64,000 nucleotides of DNA from Craspedostauros australis (Eukaryota > Bacillariophyta > Bacillariophyceae > Mastogloiales > Achnanthaceae), in NCBI GenBank assembly GCA_026770025.1, contig JAMXDE010000019.1, positions 124,001 through 188,000 on the forward strand, read 5' to 3'. The notes under the pieces are model-generated. The model saw only the letters and a list, made by a program, of their open reading frames with translations. It did not search any database and was not told where the DNA came from. The stretch's first letter is position 1; every line of letters begins with the position of its first letter. Shown here piece after piece: positions 34,817-43,827 of the stretch. The position numbers and the translations under genes were made by a program.

Positions 34817-36113
34817 TCATTCGAATGTTCTCGATTTATCAAGGTACAACTTCTCATGTTCTCGTTGTAAGTCGGCCTTGATGTTCTTGGTGAATCCGTC
34901 GCTTGTGTTCTGCTCGGATTTGACAAAAATGATTGGGATGGTCTTGTTGATTACCATGTTCCTCATGTAGTGATGGCGCACGTCGATGTGCCGCGATTGT
35001 TGGGATGTTGATGGGTTCTTGGCGATGAAGATCGCTCTGACGTTGTCCACACGGACCTTGATCGGTGTCTTCACTGGGACACCCACACTCTCGAGTAGCT
35101 GCATGACAAAGAAGATCTCCTTTGCTGCTTTGGAAAGCGCAACGTATTCTGCTTTGGATGAGCTGAGTGTCACAGCCTTCTGTGCCTTGGATCGCCAAAG
35201 GATTGGTACCTTGCACAAGTATAGGATGAACCCTCCTACGCTGATTCTCGTGTTCTTGTCCCCTGTATATTCGCTGTCACAGAAGAGCTCCATGTCCCAG
35301 CTGTCATTGTCTGGGCATACTGGATGGATCTGCAATCCATGGTGCTGCATATCGATCACGTACTTGATGATCCGATACATCTCCTTCATTGCGGCCTTGG
35401 TGGGCCCAATCAATACCTTGGAGAGTTCCCTCACAGGGTTCGCGATATCTGGTCGCGAGTGCTTGATGAGGCAGAGTAGCATACCGACGCCTCAGCGATA
35501 TTCGGCATGTTCTTCCGGTCCGACCTTCTGTAGTCCGTTGTCTTCGGATGGTCGTACGATGATTTGACCCGGGGTTGCGTAGCGCTGCATCTTTTCAACC
35601 TTGGTTCCGAACTCTTCGATGAGATGTCGGATGAGATGTGGTTGACACCATGTTGCTCTAGTCTTGTCATGGTTCAGTTCGATGTTACAGCTGAGGTAAT
35701 CTCTGAGGCCGCGCTCGATTGTTACCTTGAACTTGCTGTCTTGGATGTCCTTCAGGAATGTCTCCAGTGCTTTGGAGTCTCCGCAGCAGAAGCAATCGTC
35801 CACGTAGATGGCCACGATCATGCTTCCTTTGTTTGTCTTCCTGTAGAACAGGCACGGGTCTGTTGCGCTCTGTTCGAAGTTGATATTCTTGAGGGTCGAT
35901 ACAAACATCTTGAACCATTGCCTGGCGCTCTGAACAAGTCCGTAGATTGGCTTATGTAGGGTCAGGGCTTCGTCTGGTTGATGATCCATCCCGTCGGGAC
36001 AGTTCATGTAGATCTCCTCGTCGAGGTCTCCGTGTAGGAATGCCGTTACGACATCGACGAGTGCACAGTCCATCTTCTTGATCAGCATGATCACCATCAT
36101 GACCCTGTATGTC
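34817..36113 (-). pseudogene. Element C Gag-Pol, C-terminal part (RT-RNase H)
   Basis: Minus-strand coding DNA from the insertion site of A (36113) to a stop at 34817, in one frame apart from one nonsense codon (TGA at 35494-35492, where B has a Lys codon) and a small deletion. Visible are the reverse transcriptase blocks FLHGDLDEEIYMNC, IYGLVQSARQW and YVDD (AIYVDDCFCCG), and the RNase H blocks CDSEYTGD, SSSKAEYVALS and SRHIDVRHHY. It is very close to element B over its whole length. In RNase H the usual SSxEAEY has become SSSKAEY, replacing the catalytic Glu by Lys, which agrees with a dead copy. Confidence 0.85.
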
Positions 36114-36868
36114 TGTCAGGAATCGGGGGTACGCTTTTACCAAGATACCCATGATTGCCGCACCTCCCAATAATATCTTCACAACTCGACGAGGTCAACT
36201 TTGTTGGTAACACTCGGACCACCTTGCAGCCTGTCCCCCATCAACCCTCTGTCCATGAATGACATCAACATCAGTCATGTCCCACCATGGAGCCTATCCA
36301 TGTACCACCGCTGTAATGAGGGCGAACCTATGGATCGACCTCTAGGGATGTATTCGCACACGAGCCAAGACTATGGGCGAAACTGTCGATATGTATCAGA
36401 CATGTCGACGCGCATCGACGGACAAGGGATCGCTTCTCTGAGAAAGAGAAACGGAAGCGATGCCCCTATCCGCTCAAGAGCACGATTGACGACGCGACAT
36501 GGAATGAACATGACCGGTGAGTATGTGATGATGGCGCAGGAGGAATACTGAGGAACCGAAGGTCAAGTGGGATCAATCAGACTGAGACCCATGCTGAAGG
36601 TACCTGTGCGTCTATGAGAGATGCTGCTCGAATGTAGAAGATGCAATCACCACGAGAATGCATGATGAATCTGCAGAAGAGAGCATGAGAGCAAGCTGAT
36701 GAAGCAGATGAAAGCAACCATGGACAAGTGCATGATCATGGTGAACTGCTACAGATTACACTTGCTGCTGAATTGGAATTGGAGAGTCAAGGAGTTTGTT
36801 CTCACAGTTCTAAATTGGTACAGATTGATAACAGATTAATCTACTACCCTAACCCCGGATTTCCAACA
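36114..36868 (+). repeat. 5' LTR of element A
   Basis: 755 bp, beginning TGTCAGGAATC and ending TTTCCAACA. It should contain the promoter and the transcript start. No canonical TATA box stands out. A 116-codon open frame inside both LTR copies is probably non-functional. Confidence 0.95.
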
Positions 36869-36881
36869 CGTTTCGAAACGT
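36868..36881 (+). promoter_or_regulatory. Palindrome at primer-binding position of element A
   Basis: ACGTTTCGAAACGT is a perfect 14-bp palindrome that starts with the last base of the 5' LTR. This is where a primer-binding site is expected, but there is no TGG start complementary to the CCA end of a tRNA. The same palindrome type occurs in B and C. Confidence 0.6.
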
Positions 36882-36950
36882 TACGATTGAAATCCAACGT
36901 TTCCATCACCCACCAACACAGCAACGAACATCACCACCACTACTTCGACC

Positions 36951-39900
36951 ATGAGCTCCCATCTCTTCAAGTCTGATCGCGTTGTCGTCTTCGACGGCAA
37001 GCGTTCCAGTTGGAAAGGCTGGAGTATCAAGTTCATCACCCGCGCCACGCGCAAGGGGCTCGAGGATTTTTACCTCATGGACTTCGATGACGTAGTGGTG
37101 AAGCCAGCACCGTTCAGCTCAGACCCCTTGGCTCCCGTTCCTAAAACGGAGGAAGGCGCGAGTGAACCGAAGAAAGTATCCTCCATGACCCGTGCGGAAA
37201 AGGCAGAATACAAGAAGATGCTGGCTAAGTATGCGTTCGAAGAACTGACCGTGGCTATCAACCACGAAACTACGGAAGGCGATGTCGCCTTCATGGCTGT
37301 GGTGGGGACTAAGGGCAGTCTCACTGAGAGTGGAGACCCGCGCAAGGCGTGGAAGGCTCTTGAGCGCATCTACGAGCAACGAACCGCGCCTATGAAGGCA
37401 AAGTTGTTGGCTCAACTCAACGGGATGCGATTGAAGAAGGGCGAGAACCCAGACACGTTCCTCACCGAAATGGAAGTGCTGCGCAATCGCCTCGGTAACG
37501 CTGGTATCAACATGGATATGCAGCAGTACCACATGCTCGTGCTCAACGCCCTTGGCAAAGAGTACGAAATGGATGTGAAGATCATAGAACTCAGATTCCT
37601 CGGAAAGGAAGAGACCATGACCATCGAAGACATCCGCGAGACCATGAGTGCCACCTACGACGGCCGCAACATCAAAGGAGGCAACTCCAACCGCGGCGGC
37701 AACAACAGTAAGGAGGAGATGGCACTCGCAGCCATTGGGAGCTTCAAGGGCAACTGTCGCAACTGTGGCGCCTACGGCCATAAGAAGGCGGATTGTCGCT
37801 CCGCAGCCAAGAAGGGCAACGGCAAGAACAAGTCGAAGGGCCAAGGCAACGGCGGAGGCAAACCCAAATTCAACGGGGAATGCAACTACTGCGGCAAGAA
37901 GGGGCACAAGATTGTGCAGTGCTTCAAGCTCAGGGCCGCCATGAAGGAGGCGGACTCCGCTAACGTCGCTACCGATGGGATGGATGGAGTCGACGACGTC
38001 GCACTCACCGCATCAGACGACATGATGTGTGTGTTCATCAACGAAGACGCGACCGAAGAAGAAAGTGTGATCAGCGAAAAACTCAACAAAATCACCAAAT
38101 TCGCAAACCAAGACAGAAATGTGACCACACAGGACCGTGTGTTCTCACACGATGACGACGTGATGATGGATGACATGGCGTTCGTCACGATCGACGTCGA
38201 CGGAACCGCCAGCTTCGAGAGCGGAACATCCAACGCAGAGAGAGCGTGGACTTCCGAAGACATGGCCAAGCACTCTCCACGAGAGTACGGTTACTACGGG
38301 CCCCCTATCAACGACGAGGAGATGATCAAAGACGAGCTCTTTTCATCCGACGCAGAAGCCGAGGATCCCGACGAAGCGGTCACAGAGTACCACGAGGGAA
38401 CGACAGATGACGAGGACGCAGACGTAACGGAGATGGCGATGACAGGAGTCGACAACGACAACATCGACCGCGCCATCAACGAACCGGTCTATAGTCTCCC
38501 ATCCCGCCCAAGCGCACTCGACGACATGATCGAGCAATCATCGCGTCGCGACATGAACAACGGATGGTGTCCGTTGTGCCTCAAGCGCGGGCCTCTCTAC
38601 GCATGGTGCGTGGACTGCCCGAACATTCCCTTCTTCATCCAGCTCGCCAACGAGCCAAGAGGTGCCGTGCCTAGAAACGAAGGCGAAAGGATGGTGCGCA
38701 GAGAAGTGCTAGATGAGACGAGCGGAATGTTGTTCGTGACCGCCCGGTGCTCGCTGAGCAACGTCCTTTCACCAAACGACGTCCGGTCCGAACTCTCCCT
38801 CATCTGCATCGAGGCAGTGCATAACATTGCAACCCTCAGATTGACGGGGGTGGAGCCACGCTCCCTGTACTACTTGATGCACCAAATCGGAGTGCGAGGT
38901 GCACTCGACGTGTGCGTGAATGCATACAGGATGAATGGAATGCTGGAGAGTGTTCGTCTTCAACCAATCCAACAGGCGCTGATCGGAGAAATGAGCAGCA
39001 TCGCATCGGAACAGCTGATGTGGATGCACCACCCAAGCATCAACGGCGTCCGTGACTATCGCACCCATTGCGAGTTACCACTGTACAGCGATGCCAACGG
39101 CCACGAAATGGCAATGGTGATCGGCGACTTGGACAACGTCGATACGCGCAAGTCGACCATCGCACCCGACCGCCACGAGGCCAACACCTGGTTGGGAGAT
39201 TCCGGCGCCTCCTGTCACCTCACGAACAACGACGAGGGTATGATCAACGTGCGCACAGCGAACCACTCCATCAAGGTAGGCAGCGGTCGATACCTCAAGG
39301 CAACCAAGGTGGGGGACAAGCGGATGAAGGTCATGCAGAAGAATGGCGATACCGCAATCATCCTCCTCAAGTCGGTGAAGTACGTGCCTGAGCTATGGGT
39401 CAACCTCTTGAGCATCAACAAGGCTCTCGAAAACGGTTTCGATATTAGCAACCGAGGTGTGATCATGTCCTTGGAGAAGAAGGGACAACGCATTCGCTTC
39501 GATCGCATCATGGCGACACACAGCGGATTTGTGAGTGGCGTGAACATGATAGCCGCTCCTGCACTCGACGATCAAGCCAACGTCGGGGTGTCGACGAAGA
39601 AACCGATCGACATCAACAAAATCCATAAAATGTTAGGCCATGTTGACACTTACACCATCTCTCGCACTGCGGGACGATACGGATGGAATGTCACAGGGAA
39701 GCTGAACGCTTGTGTGGATTGCGCGATCGGCAAATCGCGACAAAGAGGATTGACGAAGACTCTACAGCCAAGAGCAAAGAAAGTCGGAGAGCGACTGTTC
39801 ATGGACACATCGAGTGTTCAGACGTACAGTTTCGGCCGAGGCAAATACTGGCTTCTGGTTATCGATGACTACAGCGATTACTGCTGGAGTTTCTTTGTGA

Positions 39901-42719
39901 AAGAAAAGAGCGACGTCGGATCCAAGATGGTGGGGTTATTACGGTGGCTTCAGGCGAATCAGGAAGTGAGCGTGAAAAATGTGAGATGTGACAACGCGGG
40001 AGAAAATTACTCCACGGAGAAGCAACTACTTAACGCTGGATTCGGACCGACTTTCGAGTACACCGCCGCGGCCACTCCCCAACAAAATGGTCGCGTGGAG
40101 CGAAAATTCGCTGTACTATACGGAAAGGTGAGAGCTATGCTAAATCAGACGCATCTACCGAAGAGCTCTCGAAGTAAGCTGTGGGCGGAAGCAGCTCGCA
40201 CAGCCACGCAATTGGAGAACATCATCGGAACAAAGACAAGAGAACCAGCGTGTATCCTATTCAACGAACAGATCCCCACCTACGTAGATGGACTGCGTAC
40301 ATTCGGGGAAATAGGTATGGTCCACATCGGAGGACGAACAATCAAGGCGAAGCTGGACAGCAGATCCAAACCGGCTATGTTCGTCGGATACGGCCAATCG
40401 CATGCTAGTGGTGTGTACCGGATGATGAATCTAGCTACAACGAGAATCCTAATCACGAGAGACGTGACATGGATGAACCAGTCATATGGGCAGTTCAAAG
40501 GTATTGCGAACGCCAACAGGTCAGTACTAATAGACCTGGAAGATGACGACTCTACATCGGAGATACCTTCCCCGAACAATAGAGTAACTTGGGAGCGACG
40601 TGAGGACACCATCAAGGGAATGGAGACCGACGACGCAGATCAGAGCAGAGGAGCCGGAAAAGACATAGATACAGAAGACGCTGCTCAAGGGCAAGATGAC
40701 TTGCTCCCCACCCAAGGGGATGACGATTCGTACGATGATAACGACGATGAATCCGGAAGGGACAACGAGAAGAGACCACACGATCAAGACGAGGTCCCAG
40801 TCGCAACACCTGTTAGAGGGATGCCAAGGATGCTGAAGGCTCTCGCGGGGTTCAACAATTCACCCATTCCAATGGAGGAACGAGACCTAGGATCCAGTGG
40901 AGAGTCAGAATCAGATGAAGGAGAGAATGAGACTACTCCAACAACGACTACCACACCATTGGCAACATCAGGACAGGATTTCCACACGAATTGGTCAACA
41001 TTCAACAGAGACGTCGCAGGTATGATGATAGATACTACTCATGGTAAGATGAGACTCGACGACTTCATCACTGCGAGCCAAAGATTGGACCAACGATCAC
41101 TCGAAGAGGGGTACGAGCAAGCTAATGTCGCAATGATGCTAGACCCGACCACATTCGAGGAGTGCTGGGATCATGCAGATCCTGAGAAGAGAACGAAATG
41201 GCGGGAGGCCATCAACAAGGAGTTCAACGATATGACCAGAAGAGGAGTATGGGAGAAGATCAAGATGAACCAAATGCCGAAGGATCGGCGATGCGTGAAG
41301 ACCAAATGGGTGTTCAAGGAGAAGAGGAACGGTGTGTTCCGTGCAAGACTCGTTGCATGCGGATACTCGCAGATTGCAGGAGTTGACTTCTCAGCACACC
41401 ACGCACCAGTGATACACGACGCAACCTACCGCGTTATGCTCACAATGAAGATGTTGTTACACTTGGACAGCATCATTATCGACTTTGAGACAGCATTCTT
41501 ACATGGAGAGCTCGAGGAGGAGATCTACATGCGATGCCCCAAGGGTATGAAGCATGAAGCCAACGAATGCCTGCTACTCAAGAAGACGATATATGGACTC
41601 GTGCAGAGTGCCAGACAATGGAACAAGAAGCTGGTCGACATCCTACTCAAATTGGGGTTTAGACAAAGCGCTGTGGATCCATGCCTTCTGATTCGGAATC
41701 AGGAAGGGAGCCTACTGCTGATCGGAACCTACGTTGACGATTGCTTATGCATCGGAGAGGAACAGGAACTGAAGAAGCTAGTGAGGGATATCAAGGCAGA
41801 GCGGTTCGGAATCAAGGTGGAAGAGGATCTCGAAGACTATCTCAGTTGCAAGATCATATTCAACCACGATCATACGAACTGCTGGGTGAACCAACCGCAC
41901 ATCATCAAGAACATCACCGATACATTCAAGGACGACGTGATGAAGCTACAACGGTACGGTACACCAGGGACACCAGGGCAAGGCATCCAAAGGGACAGCG
42001 ACTCGCCCAAGGTGGACAAGGATCGGCATAGCAGGTACCGAAGTGGAGTAGGTATGCTACTATACTTGGTGAAACACTCCCGGCCCGACATCGCCAACGC
42101 AGTACGCGAACTGACCAAGGTGTTGGATGGACCAACAGCCGTAGCATACAAGGAAATGCTAAGGGTAATGAAGTTCGTGTCGGACACGAGAGAATATGGA
42201 CTAAGGGTGAAGCCGGATCCATTGGAGAACGATGCATGGAAGATTGTTGTATACACCGACAGCGAGTTTGCTGGCGACAAGGACAACCGCATCAGCGTAG
42301 GAGGACACATCGTCTTACTACAAGGAGTGCCAATCATCTGGAGATCGAAGGCACAACGCAGCGTGACACTGAGTTCAACGGAAGCAGAGTACGTTGCACT
42401 ATCGGAGGCCGGAAAGGAGATCCGCTTCCTCACCCAACTGATGAGAGACATCGGGTTGGAGATGCACAGACCAGCAGACGTGATGGTAGACAACGTGGGA
42501 GCAATCTTCATCGCTTCCAATCCATCCACGTCCGCCAGAACCAGACACATCGACATACGACATCACTTCATTCGAGAACTGATTGCGAACAGAGAGGCTA
42601 GAGCCCGGTTCGTACGTTCAGAGGACAACATCGCAGACGGGTTCACCAAGAATACGAAGAAAGAGATCTACGACAGACACAAGGGCGATATCATCCAGCC
42701 AAGGTCAGCATTGGACTAA
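36951..42719 (+). CDS. Gag-Pol polyprotein of copia element A
   Basis: One open frame of 1922 residues from an ATG 82 bp after the LTR. Order of domains: Gag-type capsid helices (about 1-250); two CCHC zinc knuckles (CRNCGAYGHKKADC at 269-282, CNYCGKKGHKIVQC at 311-324); an acidic spacer of about 400 residues; aspartic protease with DSGA at about 750; integrase with its HHCC zinc region (HKMLGH at about 892) and D-D-E core (VIDDYSDYCW, RCDNAGEN, NGRVERKF); reverse transcriptase with AFLHGELEEEIYMRC and YVDD at 1594-1597; RNase H with TDSEFAGD (about 1770) and SSTEAEYVALSEA. The order PR-INT-RT-RH defines Ty1/copia. All catalytic residues I can check are present. Gag and Pol are fused in one frame, so Gag excess must come from processing or another route. 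Confidence 0.95.
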   Translation: MSSHLFKSDRVVVFDGKRSSWKGWSIKFITRATRKGLEDFYLMDFDDVVVKPAPFSSDPLAPVPKTEEGASEPKKVSSMTRAEKAEYKKMLAKYAFEELTVAINHETTEGDVAFMAVVGTKGSLTESGDPRKAWKALERIYEQRTAPMKAKLLAQLNGMRLKKGENPDTFLTEMEVLRNRLGNAGINMDMQQYHMLVLNALGKEYEMDVKIIELRFLGKEETMTIEDIRETMSATYDGRNIKGGNSNRGGNNSKEEMALAAIGSFKGNCRNCGAYGHKKADCRSAAKKGNGKNKSKGQGNGGGKPKFNGECNYCGKKGHKIVQCFKLRAAMKEADSANVATDGMDGVDDVALTASDDMMCVFINEDATEEESVISEKLNKITKFANQDRNVTTQDRVFSHDDDVMMDDMAFVTIDVDGTASFESGTSNAERAWTSEDMAKHSPREYGYYGPPINDEEMIKDELFSSDAEAEDPDEAVTEYHEGTTDDEDADVTEMAMTGVDNDNIDRAINEPVYSLPSRPSALDDMIEQSSRRDMNNGWCPLCLKRGPLYAWCVDCPNIPFFIQLANEPRGAVPRNEGERMVRREVLDETSGMLFVTARCSLSNVLSPNDVRSELSLICIEAVHNIATLRLTGVEPRSLYYLMHQIGVRGALDVCVNAYRMNGMLESVRLQPIQQALIGEMSSIASEQLMWMHHPSINGVRDYRTHCELPLYSDANGHEMAMVIGDLDNVDTRKSTIAPDRHEANTWLGDSGASCHLTNNDEGMINVRTANHSIKVGSGRYLKATKVGDKRMKVMQKNGDTAIILLKSVKYVPELWVNLLSINKALENGFDISNRGVIMSLEKKGQRIRFDRIMATHSGFVSGVNMIAAPALDDQANVGVSTKKPIDINKIHKMLGHVDTYTISRTAGRYGWNVTGKLNACVDCAIGKSRQRGLTKTLQPRAKKVGERLFMDTSSVQTYSFGRGKYWLLVIDDYSDYCWSFFVKEKSDVGSKMVGLLRWLQANQEVSVKNVRCDNAGENYSTEKQLLNAGFGPTFEYTAAATPQQNGRVERKFAVLYGKVRAMLNQTHLPKSSRSKLWAEAARTATQLENIIGTKTREPACILFNEQIPTYVDGLRTFGEIGMVHIGGRTIKAKLDSRSKPAMFVGYGQSHASGVYRMMNLATTRILITRDVTWMNQSYGQFKGIANANRSVLIDLEDDDSTSEIPSPNNRVTWERREDTIKGMETDDADQSRGAGKDIDTEDAAQGQDDLLPTQGDDDSYDDNDDESGRDNEKRPHDQDEVPVATPVRGMPRMLKALAGFNNSPIPMEERDLGSSGESESDEGENETTPTTTTTPLATSGQDFHTNWSTFNRDVAGMMIDTTHGKMRLDDFITASQRLDQRSLEEGYEQANVAMMLDPTTFEECWDHADPEKRTKWREAINKEFNDMTRRGVWEKIKMNQMPKDRRCVKTKWVFKEKRNGVFRARLVACGYSQIAGVDFSAHHAPVIHDATYRVMLTMKMLLHLDSIIIDFETAFLHGELEEEIYMRCPKGMKHEANECLLLKKTIYGLVQSARQWNKKLVDILLKLGFRQSAVDPCLLIRNQEGSLLLIGTYVDDCLCIGEEQELKKLVRDIKAERFGIKVEEDLEDYLSCKIIFNHDHTNCWVNQPHIIKNITDTFKDDVMKLQRYGTPGTPGQGIQRDSDSPKVDKDRHSRYRSGVGMLLYLVKHSRPDIANAVRELTKVLDGPTAVAYKEMLRVMKFVSDTREYGLRVKPDPLENDAWKIVVYTDSEFAGDKDNRISVGGHIVLLQGVPIIWRSKAQRSVTLSSTEAEYVALSEAGKEIRFLTQLMRDIGLEMHRPADVMVDNVGAIFIASNPSTSARTRHIDIRHHFIRELIANREARARFVRSEDNIADGFTKNTKKEIYDRHKGDIIQPRSALD

Positions 42720-42796
42720 TGGAACGGAGAATGGGATGGTGGTGATGAAGGGTAAGGGAGAGCAGAGTCAAGAACGATATATTGTCGATGCGACAA

Positions 42797-42804
42797 TGGA
42801 AGGG
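42797..42804 (+). promoter_or_regulatory. Polypurine tract of element A
   Basis: TGGAAGGG lies directly upstream of the 3' LTR and matches the GGAAGGG at the same position in B and C. It is the likely primer site for plus-strand DNA. Confidence 0.6.
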
Positions 42805-43559
42805 TGTCAGGAATCGGGGGTACGCTTTTACCAAGATACCCATGATTGCCGCACCTCCCAATAATATCTTCACAACTCGACGAGGTCAACTTTGTTGGTA
42901 ACACTCGGACCACCTTGCAGCCTGTCCCCCATCAACCCTCTGTCCATGAATGACATCAACATCAGTCATGTCCCACCATGGAGCCTATCCATGTACCACC
43001 GCTGTAATGAGGGCGAACCTATGGATCGACCTCTAGGGATGTATTCGCACACGAGCCAAGACTATGGGCGAAACTGTCGATATGTATCAGACATGTCGAC
43101 GCGCATCGACGGACAAGGGATCGCTTCTCTGAGAAAGAGAAACGGAAGCGATGCCCCTATCCGCTCAAGAGCACGATTGACGACGCGACATGGAATGAAC
43201 ATGACCGGTGAGTATGTGATGATGGCGCAGGAGGAATACTGAGGAACCGAAGGTCAAGTGGGATCAATCAGACTGAGACCCATGCTGAAGGTACCTGTGC
43301 GTCTATGAGAGATGCTGCTCGAATGTAGAAGATGCAATCACCACGAGAATGCATGATGAATCTGCAGAAGAGAGCATGAGAGCAAGCTGATGAAGCAGAT
43401 GAAAGCAACCATGGACAAGTGCATGATCATGGTGAACTGCTACAGATTACACTTGCTGCTGAATTGGAATTGGAGAGTCAAGGAGTTTGTTCTCACAGTT
43501 CTAAATTGGTACAGATTGATAACAGATTAATCTACTACCCTAACCCCGGATTTCCAACA
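42805..43559 (+). repeat. 3' LTR of element A
   Basis: 755 bp, same ends and, by eye, same sequence as the 5' LTR. Supplies the transcript end. Confidence 0.95.
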
Positions 43560-43613
43560 TATGTCATGTCATGAATCACTGGTGAGTAGTGTTCCTGGAA
43601 GTCTACGCCTGTA

Positions 43614-43827
43614 ACTTATCAGCACAAATACGTATAGTGCAAATTACGTTACTCCCATAGCCCCCACTATCTATAAATTTCACTTGTGTTTGGATCAGCA
43701 ATCGCAATGCCTGTAGCTCAATGGTAGAGCACCAGTAATTCTCACTGAGGTTCCAGGTTCGAATCCTGGCATGGTACTTTGCTTTTGCTCTCCCCTTGTG
43801 ATTTTTCGATAGTGCTCTTTCATGACT
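43614..43827. mobile_element. Short insertion in C carrying a tRNA-like unit
   Basis: The reverse transcriptase frame of C breaks off after ACGYAQV (minus, about 43828) and resumes at GVDFQEH (about 43612). B has the two parts joined. The roughly 214 bp between are foreign and hold a tRNA-like sequence in plus orientation. Boundaries are good to a few bases; a short near-repeat (AAGTCA / AAGTTA on the minus strand) may be the target duplication. There is no long A-tail. It could be a SINE-like element or a captured piece of DNA. Confidence 0.55.
43707..43778 (+). tRNA. tRNA-like sequence, probably a pseudo-tRNA
   Basis: It folds as a cloverleaf: D arm GCTC/GAGC (from 43716), anticodon stem CCAGT/ACTGA (four of five pairs), and a perfect T arm CCAGG-TTCGAAT-CCTGG. 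Internal RNA polymerase III promoters are intact: A box TAGCTCAATGG and B box GGTTCGAATCC. The acceptor stem pairs only if one U on the 3' side is bulged. The anticodon loop is AATTCTC, which puts TTC (Glu) at positions 34-36 but lacks the universal U33. A TTTT run follows within about 10 bp. These defects argue against a working tRNA, but pol III transcription is possible. It lies inside the insertion in element C. Confidence 0.5.

Larger units (their letters stand above)
36108..43565 (+). mobile_element. Intact Ty1/copia LTR retrotransposon A, inserted in C
   Basis: The element itself is 36114-43559 (7446 bp), flanked by the 6-bp direct repeat TATGTC (36108-36113 and 43560-43565). Order: 5' LTR, palindromic primer-site region, one Gag-Pol frame, polypurine tract, 3' LTR. 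The two LTRs have the same length (755 bp) and show no difference by eye. Removing the element and one copy of the repeat restores the reading frame of element C (HDMTYRVMM), which proves insertion into an existing C. The direction is opposite to C. Intact frame plus matching LTRs suggests recent transposition. Confidence 0.95.

Noticed and set aside
36201-36551. 116-codon open frame inside the LTR of element A (again at 42892-43242)
   Set aside because: Present only because the LTR is duplicated; no domain, and position within regulatory DNA makes a protein unlikely.
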